A stretch of 64,000 bases of DNA from Enteroscipio rubneri (lineage in GTDB: Bacteria; Actinomycetota; Coriobacteriia; Coriobacteriales; Eggerthellaceae): contig NZ_PPEK01000005.1 of assembly GCF_002899715.1 (NCBI RefSeq), positions 1-64,000 of the forward strand, read 5' to 3'. Under the pieces are notes generated by a model. The model saw nothing but the letters and a program-made list of their open reading frames with translations, ran no database searches and was not told the origin of the DNA. Shown in pieces: positions 43,752-53,324 of this stretch; the first letter of the stretch is position 1; each line of letters starts with the position of its first letter. The position numbers and the translations under genes were made by a program.

Positions 43752-44531
43752 TTAGCAGCTCGCCGTCGGCTGCGTGCGCATTCCTCCAATCCATGCGCGA
43801 TAGAAGTCCCAGCGGCCTTCATCATCGGTCGCGGTGAGAAGATAGGTGCCCGCGACGTTTTCCGGCTCAACCCCGCTGGCGCGCGCCCGGTCTAGGAGCT
43901 CGTCGACGTTGCTTGCATCCATGGAAGGTGCAACCTTGAGCAGGCATTCGAGGCAGCCCGTATTGTGCTCAGCCTCGATGCGTTGCCAAAGAACGGTTTC
44001 TTTGCCGGGGTGGGCGTCGGCCACTGCTTCATGCACGAGGGCGGGATTACGCGCGTCGATGAACACACCGTAGCGCCAGGGCTCCTCGACAAGAACCTTC
44101 CAAGGCTCGGGAGCATCGTAGTCGATGGCGCTGAGGCGGGCGATGGCGGGTCGGGCAGGGCGCATGCCCGAGTGCCGCAGCTGCTCAGCGGCGGCGTTGA
44201 GCGCGCGCTGCTGGGCAAGCCTGGCGCGCATGGCTTCCAGCTCGGCAATGCGTTGCTCGATGTTCGCCTCGGTAAGGGCGAGCGCGGCATCGAGGCCCTT
44301 CGCGCTCAGCGTGCGATAGGATTCGAGCTCCTTCGCAGGAACGCCGAGTTTGCGGTAGAATGCGATCTCGCTCGCATGGATGAGGTCGTGAACCGTATAC
44401 CGGCGGTAATCGTTCGCCGCGTTGCGCCCGGCGCTTATCAAGCCGCGGCTCTCCCAGTACCGCAGCGTGGAAGGAGCGACGCCAAGATAGCGCGCCGCGT
44501 CTTTGATGTCGTAGAACCTGGGCTCTCCCAT
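43752..44531 (-). CDS. MerR-family regulator, likely multidrug-responsive
   Basis: This 259-residue protein starts at ATG 44531 (AGGAG upstream). The N-terminal MerR helix-turn-helix is YDIKDAARYLGVAPSTLRYW ESRGLI; a coiled dimerisation helix follows (about 85-130). The C-terminal part (about 140-259, EPWKVLVEEPWRYGVFIDAR) resembles GyrI/BmrR-type ligand-binding domains. It is divergent from a MATE efflux gene across a MerR-type promoter, so it likely activates that pump when a drug or metabolite binds. Confidence 0.85.
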   Translation of the reverse strand: MGEPRFYDIKDAARYLGVAPSTLRYWESRGLISAGRNAANDYRRYTVHDLIHASEIAFYRKLGVPAKELESYRTLSAKGLDAALALTEANIEQRIAELEAMRARLAQQRALNAAAEQLRHSGMRPARPAIARLSAIDYDAPEPWKVLVEEPWRYGVFIDARNPALVHEAVADAHPGKETVLWQRIEAEHNTGCLECLLKVAPSMDASNVDELLDRARASGVEPENVAGTYLLTATDDEGRWDFYRAWIGGMRTQPTASC

Positions 44532-44628
44532 GGGCGCTCCTGATGCGAGGGGCTGTGATCCGGAAGGCCCTTTCCTGATCGCACCCGTCCTCTTTTTGAA
44601 GATTAGAAGAAGGATCGGATAGGACATC

Positions 44629-44659
44629 TTTACCTTCAAGCGACTTTAAGGTTTAGAGT
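44629..44659 (+). promoter_or_regulatory. MerR-type promoter/operator driving the MATE gene
   Basis: TTTACC (44629-44634) and TAGAGT (44654-44659) are separated by 19 bases, the elongated spacer typical of MerR-regulated promoters. Between them ACCTTCAAG (44632-44640) and CTTTAAGGT (44644-44652) form an inverted repeat with one mismatch and a 3-base centre. It lies 49 bases before the MATE start. Confidence 0.8.
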
Positions 44660-44707
44660 ACCATCCGGTCGAATCAAGGGCAAGGTCCAAGACGGAGTCG
44701 AATACTT

Positions 44708-46048
44708 ATGATCAAGAGAAGCATGCTTAAAGAGTACCTGCGCTACATCCTGCCCACGATGCTCACGTTCACGCTGGCAAGCGTCTACAGCATCGTGGAC
44801 GGCATGTTCGTGGGGCACGCGGTGGGTGACGCGGGCGTCGCCGGCATCAATGTGGCGTTCCCGCTCGTGGCCTTCGTGATGGCCGTGGGCACGGGCATCG
44901 GCATGGGCGGCGGCGTGATCTCGTCCATCGCGCGCGGCGCGGGCGACGAGGCGAAGTCGCGGCGCGCCGTGGGCACGACGTTCATCATGCTGCTCTTGGC
45001 GGCGCTGCCCGTCATGGCGTTGCTGCTGTTCGCGGCCGAGCCTATCTGCCGACTCCTGGGAGGCCAGGGCGGCACGCTCGCGCAGGCTGTGGCGTACACG
45101 AGCGTCATCGCATGGGGCGTCCCGTTCCAGATATTCGTCACGGGCTGTACGCCCCTCATCCGCAACCAGGGGCGCGTGGGCTTCGCCATGGCGGTGCAGG
45201 TGTTCGCGGGCCTGATGAACGTGGCATTGGACTATGCGTTCGTCATGCTGCTGGGCTGGGGCACAGCCGGCGCCGCCGCGGCCACGGCGGTGTCGCAGGC
45301 TGCGGCGTTCGTGCCGGTGCTCGCGTTCTTCCTGCTGAAGAAGAACCGCATTGCGCGGGCCGACCTGCGTCCCGACGGCAAAATCGCAGCCCATGCGCTG
45401 AAGCTGGGCATGGCGCCGTTCGGCCTGACGCTTTTGCCCGAGGCCACGGTCGTGGCCATCAATATCAACCTGTCGATCTACGGCGGCGAGACGGCTCTCG
45501 CGGCCTACGCCGTGGTGTCCTACACCGCCTGCGTCATCCAGATGCTCATCCAGGGCGTGGGCGACGGCTCGCAACCGCTCATCTCCAAGCACTACGGCGC
45601 GGGCGACGCCGACGGCGTGCGGCGGTTTAGGAACACGAACTACCTCATTACCATCAGCTTGGGCGCGCTGGGGCTCTTGGCCATGTACCTGCTGCGCAAC
45701 CAAGTGCCGCTTCTGTTCGGCTCGTCGGCGGAGACGGCCGCCATCGTGGCCTGGGCGCTGCCGATTTTCTCTACGGCCTATGTGTTTTACGGTTTTACGC
45801 ATGCATCCACCTCGTACTTCTATGCGGTGGACGATGCGAAGGCCTCGAGCGCCATCGTGTACGGTGAGGCGGTGCTCGTCGTGCTGGTGGTGTTCGGTAT
45901 CGCCCAGGTGGCCGGCGTGGACGGCATCTGGCTCTCCGTGACCATCGTGCAGACGGTGCTGGCCTGCGCGGCTGGCGCGCTTCTGCGCTTCCGCCATCGC
46001 CGTAGGGCTGCCGCGACGGCTCCTCGTCCTGCGGGCGAGGCCTGCTAG
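44708..46048 (+). CDS. MATE-family multidrug efflux transporter
   Basis: This 446-residue protein has twelve predicted membrane segments in two MatE halves (about 10-170 and 235-400). It begins MIKRSMLKEYLRYILPTMLT, with SVYSIVDGMFVGHAVGDAGV in the first half and IQGVGDGSQPLISKHYGAGD in the second. These match MepA-like MATE exporters, which expel cationic drugs or metabolites using Na+ or H+. The C-terminus ends in an Arg/Ala/Pro tail. Expression is probably controlled by the divergent MerR protein. Confidence 0.92.
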   Translation: MIKRSMLKEYLRYILPTMLTFTLASVYSIVDGMFVGHAVGDAGVAGINVAFPLVAFVMAVGTGIGMGGGVISSIARGAGDEAKSRRAVGTTFIMLLLAALPVMALLLFAAEPICRLLGGQGGTLAQAVAYTSVIAWGVPFQIFVTGCTPLIRNQGRVGFAMAVQVFAGLMNVALDYAFVMLLGWGTAGAAAATAVSQAAAFVPVLAFFLLKKNRIARADLRPDGKIAAHALKLGMAPFGLTLLPEATVVAININLSIYGGETALAAYAVVSYTACVIQMLIQGVGDGSQPLISKHYGAGDADGVRRFRNTNYLITISLGALGLLAMYLLRNQVPLLFGSSAETAAIVAWALPIFSTAYVFYGFTHASTSYFYAVDDAKASSAIVYGEAVLVVLVVFGIAQVAGVDGIWLSVTIVQTVLACAAGALLRFRHRRRAAATAPRPAGEAC

Positions 46049-46148
46049 CTCCGAGCGTTCGAAGCGGAGCCGTCGAGCATCGGTTTCAGCCTTCGTTGCG
46101 TGCGGGATGGCGCAACGGGATAGAGGGGGCCCTCCATCTGCTCACGCG

Positions 46149-47342
46149 TCAGCGCATGACGGGCTCCTGCTCCACGAGAGGCTTCAGATATCCGTAGCCC
46201 TCTTCGTCCATGCGCGCGAGCGGCACGAATCGCAGTGCGGCACCGTTGATGCAGTAGCGCAGACCGCCCGCATCGGCGGGACCGTCGGTGAAAACATGGC
46301 CCAGGTGGGCGTCTCCCGCACGGCTGCGCACTTCGGTGCGCAGCGTGCCGAAGCTGCGGTCGAGGCGTTCGGCCACCACGTCGGATGCGATAGGGCGTGA
46401 AAACGCGGGCCAGCCGCAGCCCGAATCGTACTTGTCGGAGCTTGCAAACAGCGGCTCGCCGCTCGTGACGTCCACGTAAATGCCCGGCTCGAACAGGCGG
46501 TCGTAAGGGCTTGAGAAGGGGCGCTCGGTGGCGTTTTCGCGCACGACGCGGTACTGCTGGTCGCTCAGCGAACGGCGGAGTTCGGCGTCGTCGGGCGCCG
46601 CGTAGACGCGCGAGGCAATGGCCGCGGCCGCTTCCTCGGCAGTGGTCGCCGCTGCGGGCTCCTTGGCGCCCGCCGGCATCGCAGCCCCGTCCGAACGGCT
46701 GCTCGGATGCTCGGATTCCGCTGGGTGCAGACCGCCGTCGACGGCTTCGCAGAGCCCGTCGTATTGTACGCAGGCGCGTCCCTCGGCAAGGCCCATGCGC
46801 TTGACGAATGCATCGGCTGCGCGCATGTCGATGTGACAGTATCCCCCAGGGTTCTTCGTGAGGTAATCCTGATGGTATTCTTCGGCCGGGTAAAATCCGT
46901 CGAGCGGCTCCACTTCGGTCACGACGGGGTCAGTGTAGCGCGCCTGCTGCCGGCGCACGGCCGATTCGATGGCAGGTAGGTCGGTCTCGTCCTGCCAGAA
47001 GATGCCGCTGCGGTACTGCGTGCCGCAATCGTTGCCCTGGCGATTGACACTCGTGGGATCGATGGCTTCGAAAAAGCCATCGAGGAGCATTTCGGTGGGC
47101 ATGATGCGACGGTCGTAGGTGACCGCGACCGTTTCGGCGTGCCCGGTGTTCCATCGGCACACGTCCCGGTAGGTGGGATTCTCGGTCGATCCGTTTGCGT
47201 AGCCGACTATTGTCTCACGGACGCCGGGCAGCCGCCTCAAGAAGGCTTCAAGCCCCCAGAAGCAGCCGCCGGCCAGGTAGATGGTATGCAGGTCGGCGCC
47301 TCTCGCGTCGTCGCGCCGTTCGGCGTCGTTGGCAGGGTCCAT
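46149..47342 (-). CDS. msrAB: Bifunctional peptide methionine sulfoxide reductase MsrA/MsrB
   Basis: The protein has 397 residues. The N-terminal MsrA domain (about 17-185) has catalytic Cys27 in [13 protein letters not shown] and [10 protein letters not shown] low-complexity linker (about 205-245) leads to the MsrB domain (about 250-385) with [24 protein letters not shown] and [11 protein letters not shown]. It repairs both S and R epimers of methionine sulfoxide using thioredoxin. No signal peptide is seen, so it is cytoplasmic. AAAGGAG precedes the ATG. It is divergent from thioredoxin reductase, its electron supply. Confidence 0.93.
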   Translation of the reverse strand: MDPANDAERRDDARGADLHTIYLAGGCFWGLEAFLRRLPGVRETIVGYANGSTENPTYRDVCRWNTGHAETVAVTYDRRIMPTEMLLDGFFEAIDPTSVNRQGNDCGTQYRSGIFWQDETDLPAIESAVRRQQARYTDPVVTEVEPLDGFYPAEEYHQDYLTKNPGGYCHIDMRAADAFVKRMGLAEGRACVQYDGLCEAVDGGLHPAESEHPSSRSDGAAMPAGAKEPAAATTAEEAAAAIASRVYAAPDDAELRRSLSDQQYRVVRENATERPFSSPYDRLFEPGIYVDVTSGEPLFASSDKYDSGCGWPAFSRPIASDVVAERLDRSFGTLRTEVRSRAGDAHLGHVFTDGPADAGGLRYCINGAALRFVPLARMDEEGYGYLKPLVEQEPVMR

Positions 47343-47663
47343 GGTTGAGCTCCTTTCGATGGGGACATCGTACCGCGCAAAGCGCTATCCGCCTTCCCCT
47401 CATCCGATCCGTCACGTGCGCGTTGTCGGTTTGCCCTGCGCGCTCGTACTCCTCTGGCGTGCGGCGGAGGCAAGCGCGCGAGCCGGGCGAGGTGGCGTCT
47501 TCAAGCTCGAGGGTTCAGCTCGGTATCGGCTCGTCGCCCTTTTGCTGCTTTTCCGGTAACCTTTTCCCGAAGATTCTGCGCAGAATAGCAGCGGCGACCT
47601 ACGCACGGCTCCATGCGCCCTATACTGCGACGAAACATCGGGCTTTCACAGGAGGCTTGCACC
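47343..47663. promoter_or_regulatory. Divergent msrAB/trxB intergenic region with a perfect palindrome
   Basis: The 321-base region holds ATTCTGCGCAGAAT (47573-47586), a perfect 14-base palindrome. It lies 35 bases upstream of TATACT (47621-47626), a plausible -10 for trxB. The palindrome is a candidate site for a redox or stress regulator shared by the two genes. No other feature is visible. Confidence 0.45.
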
Positions 47664-48620
47664 ATGGATACTGCACACCAGCAGGCTGCGACAGACGGAC
47701 AGGACCCCGTCATCGATCTTGCTGTCATCGGCGCAGGGCCGGCGGGTATGACTGCAGGGCTCTACGCTGCGCGGGCGGGACTCGACGTCGTGCTGTTCGA
47801 GCGCATATCGCCGGGCGGGCAACTTGCTCAGACCGAGCACATGGAGAACTATCCCGGCTTTCCCGACGGCGCGAACGGCTTCGAATTGGCGTTCTCGATG
47901 AAGCAGCAGGCCGATCGCTTCGGATGCCGTCATATCGGCGAGGAGGTGCTCTCCGTCGATTTCACCGTGAATCCCAAGGTGCTCAGGACCGCGTTCGGCG
48001 AATACCGGGCGAAAAGTGTCATTATCGCCACGGGCGCCCGCCCGCGCAAACTGGGCCTCGAATTGGAAGAAGAGCTGCAGGGCCGCGGCGTTTCGTACTG
48101 CGCCACCTGCGACGGTAACTTCTTCCGCGACAAGACGGCCATGGTGGTGGGCGGCGGTAACACGGCTGCAGGCGATGCCATCTACCTGTCGCGCATCTGC
48201 AAGAAGGTGTACCTCGTGCATCGGCGCGACAAGCTGCGCGCCACCGCCATCTATCACAAGCGCCTGGAGGATCTGCCAAACCTCGAGTTCGTATGGAACG
48301 CCGTTCCGCGCAAGCTCGTGGCCGAAGAGGGCGCGCTCGCTGGCGTGCGGGTGGAAATGCTTGCGACGGGCGAGGAACGCGACATCGCGGTTGACGGCCT
48401 GTTCGTTGCCGTGGGCACCGAGCCTAATACCGAGTTTCTGGACGACGCTCTCATGCGCGATGAGACCGGCTACATCGTGGCCGATGAGTCGGGTGCGACC
48501 GAGGTGCCCGGCGTGTACGCCGCCGGCGACGTGCGCACGAAGAGCCTGCGCCAGGTGGTCACCGCCGTGGCCGATGGCGCGCTGTGCGCCGAGGAGGCGG
48601 CCGAGTACTTGGCCATCTAG
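47664..48620 (+). CDS. trxB: Thioredoxin reductase
   Basis: This 318-residue protein starts at ATG 47664 (AGGAGG upstream). It has the FAD-binding GAGPAG motif near the N-terminus, the redox-active CATC in VSYCATCDGNFF, the NADPH-binding GGGNTAAGDA and the C-terminal FAD motif GVYAAGDVRTKSLRQVVTA. It is the low-molecular-weight bacterial type. It reduces TrxA with NADPH, feeding MsrAB and ribonucleotide reduction. Confidence 0.95.
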   Translation: MDTAHQQAATDGQDPVIDLAVIGAGPAGMTAGLYAARAGLDVVLFERISPGGQLAQTEHMENYPGFPDGANGFELAFSMKQQADRFGCRHIGEEVLSVDFTVNPKVLRTAFGEYRAKSVIIATGARPRKLGLELEEELQGRGVSYCATCDGNFFRDKTAMVVGGGNTAAGDAIYLSRICKKVYLVHRRDKLRATAIYHKRLEDLPNLEFVWNAVPRKLVAEEGALAGVRVEMLATGEERDIAVDGLFVAVGTEPNTEFLDDALMRDETGYIVADESGATEVPGVYAAGDVRTKSLRQVVTAVADGALCAEEAAEYLAI

Positions 48621-48687
48621 GGGACGTTTCCCGGCGGGATGCTGCGCGGCGTCATTCGATCTGGTATCATATTCCGGTTAACAGCAC

Positions 48688-48749
48688 GAGCGCCCATTTG
48701 CGCGAGCAGAGTGGGCGCTCTCCGCGCACTCGGCCTGCCGAGTGCGCGG
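48688..48749 (+). other. Tandem hairpins in the prfA leader
   Basis: GAGCGCCCA (48688-48696) pairs with TGGGCGCTC (48712-48720). Immediately after, CCGCGCACTCGGC (48722-48734) pairs with GCCGAGTGCGCGG (48737-48749). The second stem ends 19 bases before the prfA start. Neither has a T-run. A TATCAT at 48665-48670 could be a -10, placing both hairpins in the 5' leader. Confidence 0.55.
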
Positions 48750-48768
48750 CCACGTGGTGAAGGGCAGC

Positions 48769-49848
48769 ATGCACATGCAAGAAACCGATATGCGAGAAAA
48801 GCTTATCAAGATCATCCAGGCCTACGAGGACCTGCAGGGGCGCATGGGCGATCCCGCCGTGCTCGCAGACCAGAAGGAATACAACCGCCTGGCAAAGGAG
48901 TATGCGAGCCAGGGGCCGCTCGCGCACAAGGCGTCCGAGTACGTGCAGGCAGCCGACGATTTGGCTGCGGCAAAGGAGATGCTCGCCGACGCGGACATGA
49001 AGGAGTTCGCGCAGGAGGAAATCGCCGAGATCGAGGCTAAGCTGCCTGCGCTCGAAGAGGATATCAAGTTCATGCTCATTCCGGCCGACCCAGCCGACGA
49101 CAAGGACATCATCGTGGAGATCCGCGCAGCAGCCGGCGGCGACGAGGCAGCCCTCTTTGCAGGCGACCTCTACAAGATGTACGAACGTTTCGCAGGCGCG
49201 CAGGGCTGGAAGACCGAGACGATGGACGTGTCGCCTTCCGAAGCCGGCGGCTTCAAGGAGATCCAGTTCAAAGTCAAGGGCGACAAGGTGTACTCGGTCA
49301 TGAAATTCGAGAGCGGCGTGCACCGCGTGCAGCGCGTACCGAAAACCGAGAGCCAGGGCCGCATCCACACGTCCACGGCAACGGTGGCCGTGCTGCCTGA
49401 AGCGGACGAGGTGGAGGTCGACATCAACGAGAACGACCTGCGCATCGACGTGTACCGCGCCGGCGGCCCGGGCGGCCAGTGCGTGAACACCACCGACTCG
49501 GCCGTGCGCATCACGCACCTGCCGAGCGGGCTGGTGGTGCAGTCGCAGGACCAGAAGTCGCAGCTGCAGAACAAGATCGCGGCCATGGCCGTGCTGCGCG
49601 CGCGCCTGTACGAGAAGATGCTCGCCGAGCAGCAGGCCGCCGAAGGCGCCAAGCGCCTCGCGCAGATCGGCTCGGGCGACCGCTCGGAGAAGATCCGCAC
49701 GTACAACGGTCCGCAGGACCGCGTGACCGACCACCGCATCGGCTTCAACGGCACCTACAACGGCGTGCTGCTGGGCGACGGCCTGGGCGACGTCATCACC
49801 GCCCTGCAAGCAGCCGATCGCGCGCAGAAGCTGGAAGCGGCCGTGTAA
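48769..49848 (+). CDS. prfA: Peptide chain release factor 1
   Basis: This 359-residue protein starts at ATG 48769 (AAGGG upstream). It has the stop-codon recognition region including [20 protein letters not shown] and the catalytic GGQ in [16 protein letters not shown]. It releases peptides at UAA and UAG. It is followed by prmC, which methylates the GGQ glutamine, a conserved pair. A tandem-hairpin leader precedes it. Confidence 0.95.
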   Translation: MHMQETDMREKLIKIIQAYEDLQGRMGDPAVLADQKEYNRLAKEYASQGPLAHKASEYVQAADDLAAAKEMLADADMKEFAQEEIAEIEAKLPALEEDIKFMLIPADPADDKDIIVEIRAAAGGDEAALFAGDLYKMYERFAGAQGWKTETMDVSPSEAGGFKEIQFKVKGDKVYSVMKFESGVHRVQRVPKTESQGRIHTSTATVAVLPEADEVEVDINENDLRIDVYRAGGPGGQCVNTTDSAVRITHLPSGLVVQSQDQKSQLQNKIAAMAVLRARLYEKMLAEQQAAEGAKRLAQIGSGDRSEKIRTYNGPQDRVTDHRIGFNGTYNGVLLGDGLGDVITALQAADRAQKLEAAV

Positions 49849-50085
49849 CTCCGAATATTTCGTCGATCGGCCCCGAGGTGGTCGGCATGCGGCGAAACGG
49901 GCTCTGAAGTACGAAAAGTCGAAGGCTCGTGCCGGAGAGGGCTTGGTCGCGCCCCTTTTCGCACCTGCGAGATGCGTCGGTCCGAAGATGACAGGCTTCG
50001 CCTTGTGGAAGTGCGCGAACAGGCATGTTGGGTGCGGGAGTGCCGAATCCGTCGTCTCGTGCGGGCGGTTTGCAGAGGAAGCGAT

Positions 50086-51108
50086 ATGGAAAACGATATC
50101 TGGACCATTCAGGCCGCCCTCGATTGGACGGTGGGCTATCTTGAGCGCAAGGGCGACGAGAACCCGCGCCTCTCCGCGCAGTGGCTGCTGTCCGAGGCAA
50201 CAGGCCTTTCTCGCATCGAGCTGTATGCAAACTTCGAGCGTCCGCTGTCGATGGACGAACGCGATGTGCTGCGCGGCTACGTCACCCGCCGCGGCACGGG
50301 CGAGCCGTTGCAGTACATCACGGGCGATGTGGGATTTCGGCACATCACGCTGCGCGTGCGTACAGGCGTGCTCATTCCGCGTCCCGAAACCGAGGTGCTG
50401 GTGAGCGAGGCTTTGACGCTCCTGCCGCCCGTGCCGAAGCGGATTGCGATGGATTCCGCCCCCGAGGCGTCACCGGATGATGCGCTCGGAGCCCAACGTC
50501 CCTTGCGAGCGCCCGATCGGGGTGAGGTTCAGCCTGCCACCGAGGTTCAGCTGGCACCTGCGTCCTCCATGCCTTCCGAGTTATCCGGGCCGCTTCGTGT
50601 GGCCGATCTCTGTACGGGCTCGGGCTGCATCGCCTGTTCGATCGCCTACGAGCATCCGCTCGTGCATGTCATTGCCACTGACATCGAGCCTGAGGCCATC
50701 GCCCTTGCCCGCGAGAACGTTGCCACCCTCAACCTGGATAAGCGCGTACAGGTAGTTCAGTGCGACTTGGGGGAGGGTATCGACGCCAAGCTTATGGGCA
50801 CCTTCGACCTCGTGGTGTCGAATCCTCCTTACGTGCCGACGTCGGTGTTGGCCGAGCTTCCGCGCGCTGTGGCCGACTTCGAGCCGACGCTCGCGCTCGA
50901 CGGCGGTGCGGATGGCCTGGATGTGCTGCGCCGCCTGCTGCCCTGGTGCGCCCGCGCCCTTAGGTCCGACGGCGCCTTCGCCTTCGAGCTGCATGAAACC
51001 TGCTTGGGTGAGGCTGCGGCCCTCGCCCGCGATGCCGGCTTCACGGATATCCGCATCGCACATGACCTCGCCGGACGTCCCCGCATTCTGACCGCGCGCC
51101 GCCCGTAG
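50086..51108 (+). CDS. prmC: Release factor glutamine methyltransferase
   Basis: This 340-residue protein starts at ATG 50086 (AGAGGAAG upstream). It has the N-terminal helical domain, GEPLQYITGDVGF, IPRPETEVLV, the SAM-binding ADLCTGSGCIACS and the catalytic SNPPYVP. Residues about 112-167, between IPRPETE and the SAM motif, form a Pro/Ala-rich linker roughly 45 residues longer than usual. It methylates the GGQ glutamine of release factors. It lies 237 bases after prfA. Confidence 0.93.
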   Translation: MENDIWTIQAALDWTVGYLERKGDENPRLSAQWLLSEATGLSRIELYANFERPLSMDERDVLRGYVTRRGTGEPLQYITGDVGFRHITLRVRTGVLIPRPETEVLVSEALTLLPPVPKRIAMDSAPEASPDDALGAQRPLRAPDRGEVQPATEVQLAPASSMPSELSGPLRVADLCTGSGCIACSIAYEHPLVHVIATDIEPEAIALARENVATLNLDKRVQVVQCDLGEGIDAKLMGTFDLVVSNPPYVPTSVLAELPRAVADFEPTLALDGGADGLDVLRRLLPWCARALRSDGAFAFELHETCLGEAAALARDAGFTDIRIAHDLAGRPRILTARRP

Positions 51109-51257
51109 GCGCGCCGTCCCGCGTCGCTTCGCGTCGGCGCGGGTCAAAAACGGCAATCGCAGACGCCGGTTTCACGTTCCGCGGCGAACCTTGGGGCCAT
51201 GCGGGGCACGGAGGGGTTCGCTATAATGAGGTGAACGCGCGAACAAGGGAGGGCCCT

Positions 51258-52091
51258 ATGCTGGAACGCAACATCCTTGATGACAATCTCACACTTTCGG
51301 CGTACACCATGCGCCAGCGCCTGGATGGCCGCGATCCGAGGATCGGTCTGGTGCTGGGTTCGGGTTTGAATCCGCTCGCGAATGAGATCGAAGATGCCGT
51401 GCGCATACCCTATGTGGAGATTCCGCGCATGAACATGTCGACGGCCAAGGGGCATGTGGGCCGCTTCGTGTGCGGCACGCTCGGCGGCAAATGCGTGCTG
51501 GCCATGCAGGGCCGCCTGCACGCCTACGAGGGCAACAGCGCGCAGGAGGTGGCGTACCCCGTGTGGCTCATGGAGCGCCTCGGCGTGCGCACGCTCATCA
51601 CCACGAACGCGGCTGGCGCGCTCAATCCGAACTACGAGGTAGGCGACTTCTGCATCATGAGCGACCAGATCAACTTCACGGGGCGCAACCCCATCGCCGC
51701 GCCCGACCCGGCGAACCTGTCCGACCGCTTCTTCTCCATGGCGGACGCGTTCGACCCCGAGCTGCGCGCCATCGCGCACGACGTTGCCGCCGAGCGCGGC
51801 GTGCGCGTGCAGGAGGGCGTGTACCTCGGGGCGCTCGGCCCCAGCTTCGAGACGCCGGCCGAGATCCGCATGTTCCGCTCGTGGGGTGCCGACACGGTGG
51901 CCATGAGCGTGTGCGAGGAGGTCATCGCCGCGCGGCACGTGGGGATGCGCGTGCTCGGCATCTCGCTCGTGTCGAACATGGGCTGCGGCATCGAGGGCGC
52001 GAGCCCCACCGGCCTCGAAGTGCTCGACGTGGCGAAGACGCGCGAGGCGGACTTCGCGCGTCTAATCACGGGTATCGTCGAGCAGCTGTAG
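51258..52091 (+). CDS. Purine nucleoside phosphorylase
   Basis: This 277-residue protein starts at ATG 51258 with GGGAGGG upstream. Family signatures are GLVLGSGLNPLANEI (phosphate binding), MQGRLHAYEGNSAQEVAYPV, TTNAAGALNP and GPSFETPAEIRMFRSWGADT. It is the trimeric (type II, PunA-like) form that cleaves inosine and guanosine for purine salvage. Monocistronic. Confidence 0.93.
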   Translation: MLERNILDDNLTLSAYTMRQRLDGRDPRIGLVLGSGLNPLANEIEDAVRIPYVEIPRMNMSTAKGHVGRFVCGTLGGKCVLAMQGRLHAYEGNSAQEVAYPVWLMERLGVRTLITTNAAGALNPNYEVGDFCIMSDQINFTGRNPIAAPDPANLSDRFFSMADAFDPELRAIAHDVAAERGVRVQEGVYLGALGPSFETPAEIRMFRSWGADTVAMSVCEEVIAARHVGMRVLGISLVSNMGCGIEGASPTGLEVLDVAKTREADFARLITGIVEQL

Positions 52092-52112
52092 GCGCGTCCG
52101 TCGGCCTGCGCT

Positions 52113-53324
52113 TCAGCGAAGTGGGGTGAGCCAGTCGCTATCCGGACGGCAGATAAGACGCGCATTCATGTACGCCTGCTCCATCGTCAGGACGGTTTGC
52201 CCCTGGTAGTTGCCCGATTCGACAAGCTGCACGACAAGGGCGGCGTCCACCTGATCGTCGTCGGTAAGGCACAGGGGGAGCAGCAGGCTCATCGCATTCG
52301 CGCGCGGGTAGTATGACGGGATGGCCGTCTTGAAGTTCCAACGCACGCGCTTGCGCGCCATGTCGACGGCGTCCTTCAGACGGGAGCGTAGTCGGCGGAA
52401 CAGTCGCGCATCGTTCTCGACGATGCGACCCACCCGTTCGAAGCAGGCCGCCCGCTCGGTCGGGTCTGCCGCCCGTGCCGTTTCGAGCAGAGTCTGTGCC
52501 TCGTCGTTGCCATGGAGTTCGTCTTCGAGGAAGTCCATGGGGAGCCGTGCCAGGTTGTCGACGAGCACGTGATCGAAGTCGATGATCAGCTCCCTCTCCG
52601 CATCGAATAGCAGATCCTCCTTGCGTTCGAAGTAGGAGGCGGGTTCGGGCAGTGGGTTGAACAAGCTTACGAGCCGCTTGCCGAGGCCGCGCGAACCACG
52701 CGTGCAGAACCCGGTAAAGCGCCATGGAATGCCGCTCGTGCTCGGCTCGAAGCAGGCGAAGATATCGTCGTAGCGCCTATCGACAAGGCCGGTGTTGAAC
52801 GCGGCGAATCCGGCTTCCGCATCGACGAACACCTTGCCCTCGAGCTTCAGCCGATAGAACGTTGTGCAGATGTAGCTTTTCAAGATCACGTTGCGATGTC
52901 CGTTCGGATCCGGCGTGCCGAAGTCCCAGGACTCGGGCAATGCAAGTGATGCGAGCTTGGGCAAAAAGACGTCCCAAGGTCCTAGCCAGGCGAATCGCTC
53001 GAGTTCTTTGCTTGGCGCAACGGGGCGTGGGGAGAGGGTGGGCTTGCTGCTGGCGGCTGTCCAGCCGTCGCGCTCCACGATGGTGACGAGGCGCTGAGGA
53101 ACGCCGTTGGCCACGATGTCCGTGAAGGTGAGGAAGCCGCCAAGGTCGGATAGGAACGCCTTGAGCTTCGAGTACCCATAATCCTCTTTGTCGATGCCCG
53201 CGCTCAGAAGCGCGGCGCCCACCTTCGCCATGGGAACGTCGGTTGCAAACCCGAATTCATCGACGAGGACGCGGTAGACGAGCTGTCTGGTTTCAAGAGG
53301 GATGCCTGTTTCGGAAGGGGCCAT
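52113..53324 (-). CDS. LOTUS/OST-HTH plus DUF3825 protein
   Basis: This 403-residue protein has an N-terminal LOTUS domain (about 12-85, KEDYGYSKLKAFLSDLGGFL). A DUF3825 domain fills the rest (about 130-400), with LKSYICTTFYRLKLEGKVFV, AAFNTGLVDRRYDDIFACFE and the characteristic end AYMNARLICRPDSDWL. DUF3825 has no known biochemical function. LOTUS domains bind RNA, which suggests a role in RNA metabolism. It is the second LOTUS protein of this window. Monocistronic, convergent with purine nucleoside phosphorylase. Confidence 0.85.
   Translation of the reverse strand: MAPSETGIPLETRQLVYRVLVDEFGFATDVPMAKVGAALLSAGIDKEDYGYSKLKAFLSDLGGFLTFTDIVANGVPQRLVTIVERDGWTAASSKPTLSPRPVAPSKELERFAWLGPWDVFLPKLASLALPESWDFGTPDPNGHRNVILKSYICTTFYRLKLEGKVFVDAEAGFAAFNTGLVDRRYDDIFACFEPSTSGIPWRFTGFCTRGSRGLGKRLVSLFNPLPEPASYFERKEDLLFDAERELIIDFDHVLVDNLARLPMDFLEDELHGNDEAQTLLETARAADPTERAACFERVGRIVENDARLFRRLRSRLKDAVDMARKRVRWNFKTAIPSYYPRANAMSLLLPLCLTDDDQVDAALVVQLVESGNYQGQTVLTMEQAYMNARLICRPDSDWLTPLR

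Noticed and set aside
48667-50343. 558-codon minus-strand frame opposite prfA and prmC
   Set aside because: It spans two well-supported opposite-strand genes and their leader; no conserved motif.
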